The notes under the pieces were generated by a model. That model saw only the letters and a list, made by a program, of their open reading frames with translations, ran no database searches and had not been told where the DNA came from. From contig OY986439.1 in NCBI GenBank assembly GCA_963920525.1, forward strand, positions 214,114,000 through 214,177,999: 64,000 bases of DNA. The letters are read 5' to 3'. This stretch comes from Dichetophora obliterata. Lineage: Eukaryota > Arthropoda > Insecta > Diptera > Sciomyzidae. This document shows positions 54,713-64,000 of the stretch, piece by piece. Positions within the stretch are counted from its first letter, which is position 1. Every line of letters begins with the position of its first letter. The position numbers were made by a program, and so were the translations under genes.

Positions 54713-55140
54713 GTTGATAGCGTCATCAACTCTTCAATAGTCTTCTGTGACGAATGCAGTTCACTCACTTTGACAAGATAATACGCACAACTTCGACTTA
54801 ATGAAAGCGGAATTATATGTGCTTTTTGCCTGTCAAAGCAGTGTTTCCTACTTTTTTGCAAAAAAAAAACTTTATTTTTTTTTAATAATTCTAATAAAAT
54901 TAGTATTTTTTTAGAATTATATTTGAGCTTATTGCCAAATAAGTTCATGAAGCAACAGGTTACAACAAGTTATTTGCAGAACAAACCACCAAGCAGACTA
55001 GACAGACTGTTTCGTTGATAGCTACATCAACTCATCAGTGGTCTTCTGTGGTTTCTGCAGTACCATCCACTTTAATAAGCTTATACGAATACCTTCTGTT
55101 TAATCAAAACAGAATTATGTGCTGTATGCCGCCTTCAAGG
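54713..55140. repeat. Diverged direct repeat of about 120 bases
   Basis: 54713-54840 and 55013-55135 share TTTCGTTGATAGC, CATCAACTC and GTCTTCTGTG, then TTATxTGCT, at a 300-base spacing. On the minus strand the first copy is an open 80-codon frame. No family is recognised. Confidence 0.5.
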
Positions 55141-55464
55141 GCTTATACCAGCAAACTGTTGGAGCCTAGATTGATTCGTGATAAAGAAGTAAACAATATT
55201 CATATTCTTCATATTTTTTGGAAGAGGTTGTTTAGAGGTCGCGCTAATGGGACTTTCCTTTAAAATCAGGTTTTTCGTAGATTTTTCGAATTCCAAGAAT
55301 AAGTCTTCCAACAGACATTTTCTAAGTCTTTGAATCATCATTTCGAAATACAAATGTCCAAAGTTTATTTTAATGTGCATGGATCAGAAGTTTTGGAAAG
55401 TTTTTTGGTCATTCGGGTGTCATATATTTCATTTTTTGGTTAAATTTGATTAAATTTTTTAAAA

Positions 55465-55647
55465 ATGCTTCATTACTTTCAAAAATTCCATCAAAATGTG
55501 AGGCCTCAAACCAAAAATGATACATTGGACTTTACAACCATTGTTAGACCTATAGTTACGTGTGCAGCACTTGCATGGCGCCCCAAGATCCAACAACGTA
55601 CAGCAGCTAACAAACTGACAAAGCTGCAAAGAATGTTGAAAAAGTAA
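55465..55647 (+). pseudogene. LINE RT scrap, R1/LOA-like C-terminal part
   Basis: The frame ends FTTIVRPIVTCAALAW, then a KIQQRTAANKLTKLQRM block. This is a motif string typical of the thumb region of R1/LOA-type non-LTR RTs (pattern RPIVTYAALAW...LxKLQRM). Only about 45 residues survive, followed by a stop. Confidence 0.6.
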
Positions 55648-55964
55648 CCCAGAACTTAGGGTTGCTCCTCCATTCCCATGGAAAAAAGATTGGTGTTAGT
55701 AAATTACAATTTTTTCCTAACTAAAATCTTAATCTAATTTTATTCTAAATCTACCATTGTAGAATGTCGATAGTTCAAGGCCCGAACGTCAACAGAGTGT
55801 AAACAAATAATGATCGATCAACACCTTACCGCCATTCCACTACAGGGATGAATCCAGAACTTAAGGCACCTATCCATTATCAGAAATATCGTCCTGACGT
55901 GTACAGACAATAAAAAAGGTAAATTTTATCAAATTTCCAAAGATTGGTTTATCAGAAAAAAAAT

Positions 55965-57108
55965 TAAATAAGCCCCAATAAATTTCCATGCATTTTTGGG
56001 TGTTATTTCATATAAATTTTTGGGGTGATGTGCACAAAATCATTATGAAATAAAGCCCAATAAAATAAGTCCCAATAAAATTTTATATGAAACTTCTTTT
56101 ATTTTTTTTTTTTTTTTTTTTGTTATTTCATTTGGCTTAGGTGCTTTTTCATTTTCTTTAATTTAGATTATCAAAGTGTTGTTTACAATAAAATTAAATC
56201 TAATTTTATTCACATTTTCTTATTTTTGATCATTTTAGCCATTTATTTCGTGTAGCTGCGCCTTTTACAAATTATTCATTCTTTAAAAGGCGCGTATGAG
56301 ACCCATTATAGAAGTGGGTAAAATGGATTTATTTTTTAGTTTATCTATTAATTTTAAATTTTGCTCGTGTTTCTTTTGTTTACAAACTTTTATTAAACTT
56401 TTTCGCATTTTGTTAATTTGATCATTTTTGGTATTTTTTTTTTTATAAAAAAAGCGCATTTTAAAAAGTGTTGAGTCTTTTTGTACGGAAATTTTTTTTT
56501 AAAGATCAAGGAACCAAGGCATGCGCCTTATACAAACAAGGTTTGGTCTTTGACCTGAAAGAAAAGAGATAGATTATTTAGAGAAATTGATTGAAACCAT
56601 ACGTGAATTATTGATTAGGCGAAACAACCGTGAAAGACAGTTTGAATTGCTTTTAACCGAGGCTAGTGTTATGCCTTAACATCGGCAAGCATTTTCATCC
56701 CTTAGTTGTTCCTGTTCTTTTAAATTTCACATTTTCCACAATTTATTTGCGGATTTTTTAGTTTCTATAATTCTTAAATGAAAGAACAAAAAAAGTGAAA
56801 AGAGCCTTGCCCGAACCCGGATTCGAACCAGGGACCTCTGGGTTGATAGTCTAGCACACTCTGCACTAGACTACAAAGGCCAACTATTGTTGTTATTTCA
56901 GGCATATTTACCTTAGTTGTTTTGCTGTCTTCACAACGCAGTTAGCATAACGACTGCCAGCTAAGAGGGCATAACTACAAAATTTATTTTAAGATTATAT
57001 CCCTCTTTTTTGGGCTTATGACCTTTCATTGGGTCGTATTTGGGACTTATTTCATTGGGTGTTATTTCATTGGGTGTTATTCCATTGGAGTTTATTCTAT
57101 TTGGAGAT
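55965..57108. repeat. ATTGGG-type repeats at both ends of a 1.1-kb block
   Basis: Near 55970-56090 are CCCAATAAA and CCCAATAAAATAAG repeats. Near 57015-57108 lies their inverse, about five units of roughly 15 bases (TTATTTCATTGGGTG). GTTATTCCATTGGGGG recurs at 57488. The block contains a tRNA-like SINE (about 56800). It may be a composite or foldback-like element, with borders not fixed. Confidence 0.45.
56803..56883 (-). mobile_element. tRNA-derived SINE head
   Basis: The minus strand has a tRNA-like unit with GTAGTCTAGTGCAGAGTGTG as box A region and GGTTCGAATCC as box B (56819-56829). It resembles the head at 17429-17833. The 3' end at lower coordinates was not fixed. The unpaired stem argues against a working tRNA gene. 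Confidence 0.7.
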
Positions 57109-57112
57109 TAAC

Positions 57113-57476
57113 GAAGAAAGATTCTTCGTCAGATCTACGGACCAATCTGCGTCAATGGCGAGTACCGAATACGGTGGAATGATGAACTGCATGAGCAGTA
57201 CGCTGACATCGACATAGTCAAGCGCATTAAAATCGAGCGGCTTCGCTGACTTGGTCATGTTCAGCGCACGCAAGACGATGCTCCAGTGAAGAAAACATTC
57301 GATTCGGTACCCACCGGCGGTCAACTCAGAAGAGGACGACCGCATCTTCGTTGAAAAGACCAAGTAGAGGACAACCTGACGAAGCTTGGAATTTCCAACT
57401 GGCGCCAGCAAGCGAAAGACAGAAATGGCTGGCGCAAATTCTTAGATGAGGCCAAGACTGACATACAGTTGTAGCG
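57113..57476 (+). pseudogene. LINE C-terminal RT tail (RTE/related type)
   Basis: The frame reads ILRQIYGPICVNGEYRIRWN, IERLR, a stop in place of Trp, LGHVQRTQDDAPVKK, RRGRPHLR, a stop, NLTKLGISNWR and WRKFLDEAKT. The WxGHxxR and RRGRP series is the usual C-terminal tail of many insect LINE RTs. Two stops (TGA and TGA replacing Trp codons) are present. The rest of the RT is missing. Confidence 0.72.
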
Positions 57477-57479
57477 CCA

Positions 57480-58630
57480 ACTAAGTAAGTAGTAGTTATT
57501 CCATTGGGGGTATTACACAGCGCCTAAAAGCAATACTTTCTTCTTTAAGAAATTTCTGTTGCTTCTCGTGTCTTGCTTGTCGTTGGTGTGCATTTTCATG
57601 ATACAAAATGAGGCGGTAAGTTTTCCTTAATTTTGCTTGCGTTCAAAATCGCTCTTTAAAACTACTTGCCGTCATCTTATGCTGTTTTTAATTTTTCAAA
57701 ATATTTTACAGCTTAAATTTTAATGCACTTCTTAGCATAAAAAAATAAAACAAAAAAATCATATTACTCAGCCCACTTCATGCTTGAATGAAAATAAATC
57801 GAACTGTCAGTTACACGCGTTTCTCCGAGTAACCCGTCATAGCAGAAGAACAGTTGCTTTCCAAAAACAACATAAAATTACTTCCGAAATCAATCCGAAG
57901 CGAAAGCAAAGTAAACGAAGATATTGTTCAAAATATTGGCTTGCCACTTTTGAAGTGAAATGTTAAGCTCATATTTTTACTCTCTTCCCATCACGCAGCA
58001 TTTTGCAAAAAAATTAAACAAGCACCACTGGCTTAACTGTCTGTGGCACATAAAACTAAATACAATTTACTATTTGTTCTTCCACAAGAAAAGCTCACAG
58101 ACAGAGGGAAAGAGTGTTGCCCTTTGTTTGATCATAAAGAGTAGGACTAGCATTTAGTTGCTACTTCTGTTGGAGTTATTGTTGTAGTTGCTGTTCTTTT
58201 TTTCTTGTCTTTGCTTACCGCTAGCAATAAAAAAATAAAAGCCACACAAAAGCCAAGTGTGTGAGCATAAGAAAATAGCTAACAGCTAAGGTAAAAGCGG
58301 CGGGTCAGAGGTCAACAGTATGAAAAAAGTTTCGGGTAGTCTCTACATCTCTGGAGTAGAGGCTAGCATAAAGCATATGAAAGTGTCTCTGTTAAACCGC
58401 ACGAAATGTAAGTGACACTTTTTTGTTATTTACAATACCATTTATAATGGTTAAGTACGGTTCAGTTAAAACACTCCGTAATTCAAAGTTGACCAGAGAA
58501 TGTAAGGCATTTGGTAGATACACACAATTTTCATAAATTTGATAATGTCAAATGATTTCCAATGTGAAATATTGTTTGCTACATTAAAAAAAAGCTTCAG
58601 AACTTTACTTAAAAACTACTGAAAGATATT
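57480..58630. other. Unassigned DNA
   Basis: Apart from the small match at 57553 to the foldback at 49278, I see nothing identifiable. ORFs of about 60 codons here show no domain. Confidence 0.4.
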
Positions 58631-58633
58631 GTA

Positions 58634-58999
58634 GAGTGCACAGTTAAAAATTTAAGGGTAAATTTTATCTTTTTTATAATATTTGTGTGGTATAAACTTT
58701 TTTTATTCCAAATTATTTATAAATTTTATACCACTCAATATTATAAAAAGAATAAAACAATTATAATTTAAACATTTTATATGGATATCATGTGTAAATC
58801 AGAATATATTTTGGTTTGAAAATAAAAAATTCACCGAAACCGGGAAATTTAAAAATATAGTAGTTTCGATTGGTCTGACGAGAAAAATGGTCTGGGAAAA
58901 ATTTATAAGATTTGATGGTATAAATTTTAAAACATTTTTGGTTTGAATTTATATGTACACCAAATAGTATAAAATTTAACCTCATATTTTTTACTGTGT
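58634..58999. mobile_element. Putative MITE with CACAGT ends
   Basis: CACAGTTAAAAATTTAAGGG at the left is inverted, imperfectly, at the right (complement reads CACAGTAAAAAATATGAGGT). GGTATAAA and TTTATACC words form inner inverted repeats. It is non-coding, and no target duplication was identified. Confidence 0.5.
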
Positions 59000-59109
59000 G
59001 GTGTCCGGAGTTTATAAACTACTCTTTATCAATGAAATCGAAATAATATAAAATGGTTTATCGTCACTCTGTATTTATTTATAAGTTTTTGGGAGTTGAA
59101 TCTATATTA

Positions 59110-59360
59110 ATAAAACTAATAACATGTTTCTTTGTTTGTTAAATTCGAAATCCAGCGGAGGCAAAACAGTTCGATACCATTTTCTCCAGTGTTTCTTAAC
59201 CGATTGTGAAACTTTTTTTTTAATGAATTAGTTTAGGCAGAAGTAGTGCACCGAATACTTGTTGTGGTCTTTGACCTGAAATATGAGCATTTAAAGAATA
59301 TTTCTTAAATAAAACCTATACTATAAGAGATTGAAGAACATGGTGGGCAATTTAGCGAGT
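59110..59360 (-). repeat. Dispersed non-coding repeat Z, copy 5
   Basis: The GTCTTTGACCTGAAATATGA block and the following TTTCTTAAATAAAACCTATA match 1450-1510 in the same direction. Confidence 0.55.
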
Positions 59361-59522
59361 GCTCCGCAAAAGAACGCATGCTAGTACTGCTATTATTGGC
59401 TTCAATACACCTTCCACGATCACTGCATTGATGAGTGCTTCTGTAGGGCCTACTTTTTGAATGTTTGGAGTCTTTTCCTGCTATTTTATATAAAAAAATT
59501 TTTAAAAAATTTTTAAAAATTA

Positions 59523-59585
59523 TTTTTATTTTTTTTTTGTCCGAGTTGGGTCTCGAACCCGGGTTCCCGAAAACTAACACAGTAC
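59523..59585 (-). mobile_element. Partial tRNA-like SINE segment
   Basis: The minus strand has CGGGTTCGAGACCC (box B) after GGGAACC, followed by a T/A-rich tail. Box A is not visible. A second, similar segment lies at 59745-59795. Confidence 0.5.
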
Positions 59586-59744
59586 ATATTATATTATATG
59601 AAAATATTTATATGGAAAAACTCTAAAAGTCTTTTTTTTATATTTTTGTAAGAAGAAAATTTATAAAAAAATTCAAAAAAATTTTAAATACAGTATGTAT
59701 AAACAATTTGTAAAAAAATTTAGATTTAAAAAATAAACAAAAAA

Positions 59745-59795
59745 AATTTTTTTTTGTCCGGGTAGGATCTCGAACCCGGCTCCCGAAAGCTTACT
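59745..59795 (-). mobile_element. Partial tRNA-like SINE segment, second copy
   Basis: The minus strand has CCGGGTTCGAGATCC after GGGAG, preceded in + orientation by a T run. It is homologous to 59523-59585. Confidence 0.5.
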
Positions 59796-59837
59796 TTCAT
59801 TTGTATTGATGCAAAATAAGCAATTGATTCTTAACAA

Positions 59838-60130
59838 CCACGGTAGGCGAGTGGGTAAGATGTCGGACCGCTACATGAGAGGACCATGGTTCAAATCTGA
59901 AATTGTTAGTCGTTTTTTATTGCAAGTTGATATTTTTCCTTCTAACGTGACTTCTCGAAAGAGCGCTTCTGGCAGGTCTCTTTTGAGCAAGGATAGCGGA
60001 AGGCCTGACAAATTTTCCCATTTCATACAAGCAATACAACGGTGTTTGCAAGGAGTGTGGAAGGCCTTTTAAAACCTAACGCAGTCCTGCTAGAAGTCAT
60101 TCGGACTCCTGCAATTGCCCACTGGGAAGT
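59838..60130 (+). mobile_element. tRNA-derived SINE, plus strand
   Basis: The head GTAGGCGAGTGGGTAAGATG (box A region) and GGTTCAAATCT (box B, near 59889) is followed by a non-tRNA body to about 60130. The head differs from the minus-strand SINEs, so it is probably another subfamily. Confidence 0.65.
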
Positions 60131-60260
60131 AAGAGGAATTTTTAGACATTGCTAAAATTTACAAAAAAGACTATCGTTATCTTATAAATTTAATGTTGTA
60201 TATTGTTTTCAAAAAAACTCTGAAATATCAAATTTTTACTCAAAAAATACAAAACATATA

Positions 60261-61109
60261 CAGTGAAACCTCTACTAACAGACACCTCTCTTAAGCGGAC
60301 ACTTCTCTTGAGCGGACAGTTTTTCCACGACCAAGTTTTTCGTCCGCTTTTGCGAACAAATTAACCTCTCTTAAGCGGACCCTCTCTTGAGCGGACGCGG
60401 ACAGTATATTTTCGTCTGATTGGGCGAAAAACCTCTATTAGGCGGACGCGAACCTCCCTCAAGCGGACACAAACGTCTGTTGAACGGACGCGAACCTCTG
60501 TTGGACGGACACGAACCTCTCTCAAGCGGACACAAACGTCTGTTGAACGGATGCGAACCTCTCTCAAGCGGACACTAGCGAGAAAAGTAACTGACAAAAT
60601 GTGTGTAAACATACAGAAATGAAATTGGGGATTTCCCTCACAAAGCGCCTCGTTTGTTTTTTTTTGTCATTTGCCTTGCCATCGCTTCATTGAGCTATAG
60701 AACGTTGCAGTGAATAGACATACGAGATGGCGAACCCATATGCAAAATCGTTTTTTTATAAAAATAAAAAACTTACGACAATCGACGATTTCTGAATTTC
60801 TTATGTCATGAATTACACATGTAAAATGTTGAAGTTTGTCAATTACATACTATTTTTCATGATATGAACTGAATTTTTTTTTATTTTAAACACATATGCG
60901 TTAAAAGAATACAATATAATGCGCGATTTTATTAAACACATAAATACAATAAATGTATTTTGCAGTGAAAAAATTGCCTTTGACATTTGCTCATTAATCT
61001 ATAACAAAATTAAATGATATAAAACTCAGCCTCTCTATTAAGCGGACACCTCTATTGGGCGGACAAAAATGGGCTGACGGTGAGTGTCCGTCCAGGCGAG
61101 GTTTCACTG
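60261..61109. mobile_element. Pogo/Tigger-like MITE made of AAGCGGACA repeats
   Basis: Ends CAGTGAAACCTC and GAGGTTTCACTG are perfect 12-base inverted repeats flanked by TA (60259-60260 and 61110-61111). The left third has about a dozen copies of a short unit ending in AAGCGGACA or a variant (CTCTCTTAAGCGGACA, GAACCTCTCTCAAGCGGACA). A few more lie at 61030-61095. There is no transposase. CAGTG ends with TA targets fit the pogo branch of Tc1/mariner. Confidence 0.85.
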
Positions 61110-61161
61110 TATATATATAAATATATACATATACATATTTTATTTTTTTTATTAATTATTT

Positions 61162-61240
61162 ACTAGTATCGCCTGCGGTCGAAATTCGACCAACTGTCTA
61201 AAAGGAAGTGTGCAAAAATTATCACTAACGTAGCGTATGT
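61162..61240 (+). repeat. Dispersed non-coding repeat Z, terminal fragment
   Basis: ACTAGTATCGCCTGCGGTCG and the following CGAAATTCGACCAACT match the start of the copy at 24279. Similarity then fades. Confidence 0.6.
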
Positions 61241-63400
61241 TAAGGTACTTTAGGGTAGGTTTGAGAAAGCAGAACATTAAAGATGCATATCGAAGATAAC
61301 AGCACTCTTTTGTCATTTTTGTGGTGTTGAAGTTTGTGCACGTTACATAACATAAGCCCTGTACTATAATCGCATAAAAATGAACACAATCTTTATCATT
61401 CGGTTGCTTCACTGGAATAACCGCTTAGCAAAAATTTTTTCAACAGAGATTATATCGCTCCCGAGCTAACGGCTAAAGAAGCAAAGTGTAGGAGCTGGTT
61501 CTATTATTAATCTAACTAACATTTCTTTCAAACATATCCACCCTTTTCAAACATATTCACCCCCTTTTTGGGACCCCCCCCCACAAAAACTCAATAAATG
61601 AAGAAAAGTGCCGAAAATAGTTCATAGCTATTATTGCCCCCGAGGTGAGGATTCTTATACTTAGATGAGTCAAATGTATAAGATGGAAAGCAAAATGTGA
61701 TTTTTTCTTGGTTCATGAGATATGGTAATTTTAGCATCTAAACAAAAATATTGTTTTATTTAAATTTTTGTTAAGATGTTAAAATATTCATATCTCATGA
61801 GACCATTAAATCCCCACCCTAATTTTTATGTTGTTGAAAAGGTAATTTTGTCAGCTTTATCATTGATTTATTTTATTTTGACTTTTTAAATTATGTCGAA
61901 TCCCTACTTTGAAATCAATGACCTTACCACTAGAGATGGAACCCCCAACCATCAAAATTTCTCAAAATTTTTTTTAGATTTAAGTCTCTTTAATTACCAA
62001 CGGTAGCTCAAAATTAAAATTCGGCTAAGAAACTCTATGTTAATCAAAAAAATATTTTTGTTTGAATGTTAAAATGATCATATACCTTTTTTTTTAATAC
62101 ATATTGTCAAAAAGTTAAAAAGCTTTAAGAAAAAAAAATTATTTCAAATCTTTAAATAGTTTCTTTGAACCCCTACTTTGAAATCAATTACCTTACCACA
62201 AGGGATGAAATCTCAAAACTCCAAAATTTCCCAAAATTATTTTTAGAATAAAGTCTGTAAATTACTTTTCCAACGACCTTTCGGTTATTACCGAATAGAT
62301 TGTAATAAAATCTTGAAAATTTATTTTTCATTTAATTTATTTGCTATTAAAAGTTAGTATATTTTCACGTTAAAAATGAATAAGAATCCGTTTTGCTTTA
62401 AAAAGTTTCACTTCTTAAATTTCAATAAGAAATCTTATCAAACCAAAAAGATTTTCTTATTAAATTCCAAAAAGAAATCTTATTTTATCAGTTAGATATA
62501 CTTACTCAGTATTAAGAAGATAACTTTTTAAACTAATAAGAAAATCACATATTTTTAATAAGACTTTCTTATTGTTTTCAAAGTTTTCAATAAAATAATG
62601 ACAGAATTTTAAGAAAATTTTCTTTATAAAGATGTGCCACTGCCATACAAGCAAGTGGCACAGTAAAATTTGGATGTGGATTTATCATAAATCCTCATTA
62701 AAGCTTTATGAGAGTCAGCGAGCGAACGATTAAAGCTTTTGAGAGCGAGAGAATAAGTAAGCGACAATGTGCGCAAATGTGAGCATAATATTGAAAAGCA
62801 ATAGAAATGACATGTAAAGATTTGATGCACGAGACATCTCAATAAATGATGTACCTGCCAACAAAATGTAGCAGAATTTCATTAGATTTTACTTAAAAAA
62901 TTTAGGCAATTTTTCACTAAACTACCCTACGAACATTATATAATTTAAAGTTATTATATTTTTTTGCATTATCTCTTGTATTTTTGTTATATAATTTCAA
63001 GAATATAATATCATAAAAATGACATAATCTAGGTATATTTTGTGTGTTGACTTGGTTTTTTTTTTGCCGTTTTGCCACATGATATTTTAGTGCTATATTA
63101 TTGTAAGGGCGATTCCATCAGTTGAAGCTTAGCCGCGAATATTGGTGTAAACAATATTTTTTAAGTTGTTTTTTTGCGGAAAAATTTTTTATTTAACTAC
63201 TTTTATATATTTTTACTATATGAAAAGTAATCGGAAATGCAATTTTCAGTTGTGCTTTGTACAACAAAAACATTTTTTGAGTCATTTTTTGAGTAAAAAT
63301 TCAATATTTTGGACCGTAAAGAATATATTCACTGACCTAACGCTACAGTTGAAACTTTTTTGTAAAGTGCTTTTATTAAAACTTTGATCAAAAAAACTTG
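61240..63400. other. Gene-free AT-rich DNA with minor repeats
   Basis: 62340-62620 is dense in AAGAAATCTTATT-type palindromic words. 61900-62230 contains a diverged repeat (CCCTACTTTGAAATCAAT at 61903 and 62170). No convincing gene is present. Confidence 0.45.
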
Positions 63401-63409
63401 AATTAAACA

Positions 63410-63560
63410 TATTTAAAAATAGCGAATATATTTGCATCGAAAGACAAAGTTTTGATTTTCATGTCGTTTTTTCTCATTCTTAGGAACGATATTATATGAA
63501 AAAGTCGTTGTACCAAAAATTTCTGAAATTCTAAAGATATGTGAATATTTTTGGTATTAA
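63410..63560. repeat. Dispersed repeat W, inverse copy
   Basis: This is the inverse of 28890-29050, with CATGTCGTTTTTTCTCATTC and GCATCGAAAGAC shared. Confidence 0.55.
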
Positions 63561-63569
63561 AATTACTGA

Positions 63570-64000
63570 TGATTGAATGTTTTCGTCGCGCAAATTTTTT
63601 TTTTTAAATTGTTTGCCACTGTTATTAATTTGTTATTCACTTACTTAAATAATAAATGCAATGAATAAAAAATTTTGTTATTCACTACATAAATAATTAC
63701 AAATTACTATAATTATACAAATTACATAAATAATTACTACATAAATAATAGCGAATAAAATGTTCGCTATTAATTTTTTTATTAATTTTTTATTCATTAT
63801 TCATTTTTTATTCATTATAAATTTCGTATTCATTTTTAATTTTTCATTCACTTTTGAATAATAAATAAAATTAAAAAAAAAATCTTGTTATTCACTTTTG
63901 AATAATGAATCAAATTAATAATAAATAAAAAATTAATAATGACTGCAAAATTAATAATGAATAACACATGAATAGGCAATGAATCAAAAAATAATAATGT
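63570..64000. repeat. AT-only low-complexity array
   Basis: It consists of irregular AATAAT, ATTCATT and AATAAAT words, often locally palindromic, running to the window end. Confidence 0.7.

Noticed and set aside
60361..60612. 83-codon Arg/Val-rich ORF
   Set aside because: It is a translation of the AAGCGGACA tandem array and not a gene.
60261..61109. CRISPR-like repeat array
   Set aside because: Units are adjacent and degenerate with no spacers, the context is eukaryotic, and they lie within a TIR-bounded MITE.

Overview
The window looks like repeat-rich, AT-rich nuclear DNA of an insect, most likely a higher (brachyceran) fly. The evidence is phase-1 spliced genes with TATA boxes and arthropod-type initiators, several LINE lineages, Copia and Gypsy LTR elements, mariner-type fragments, tRNA-derived SINEs and many short inverted-repeat elements. 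There are no bacterial-style operons. The species cannot be named from the sequence alone. Almost every long reading frame belongs to a mobile element. The only convincing host genes are three paralogous two-exon genes for small secreted six-cysteine peptides with Kazal-like cysteine spacing, all on the + strand: 19134-19702, 27578-28209 and 52626-53912.

Layout. 1-5074 and 6758-11831 are a near-identical direct repeat that carries a LINE RT tail interrupted by a second, 5'-truncated LINE. The spacer between them (5075-6757) holds a decayed mariner. The host LINE continues to about 17100 on the minus strand (RT, endonuclease, PHD-type ORF1) and is broken by a hAT-type MITE (15073-16186) and other unexplained DNA. 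From 17.2 to 28.7 kb an older duplication produced peptide genes 1 and 2. Copy 1 has gained a tRNA-derived SINE whose empty site is preserved in copy 2. Between the two copies lie a hAT-like element (20714-21938), a broken LINE (22310-23216), a DD41D mariner-type fragment and dispersed non-coding repeats.

29.2-41 kb is a nest of elements: a minus-strand LINE is split by an intact Copia element (29294-33597, identical-looking LTRs, 5-bp duplication) and by a TAATCA-rich hAT MITE (33923-34743). Next to it lies a plus-strand LINE (about 35850-39970), itself interrupted by a SINE with an 11-bp duplication, followed by the 5' part of another minus-strand LINE. 41-43.4 kb holds MITEs and foldbacks, including a 93-bp-arm palindrome inserted in TA repeats. 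43381-48413 is a Gypsy element whose gag starts inside its LTR and whose integrase is inactivated. 48.5-52.4 kb is a series of foldback repeats, and 52.4-54.2 kb contains peptide gene 3.

The last 10 kb has LINE scraps, SINEs, a pogo-like MITE built of AAGCGGACA repeats (60261-61109), dispersed repeats and AT-rich low-complexity DNA. The genes do not form a pathway. The peptide genes are a small local family that duplicated, and the rest records repeated nested transposition.
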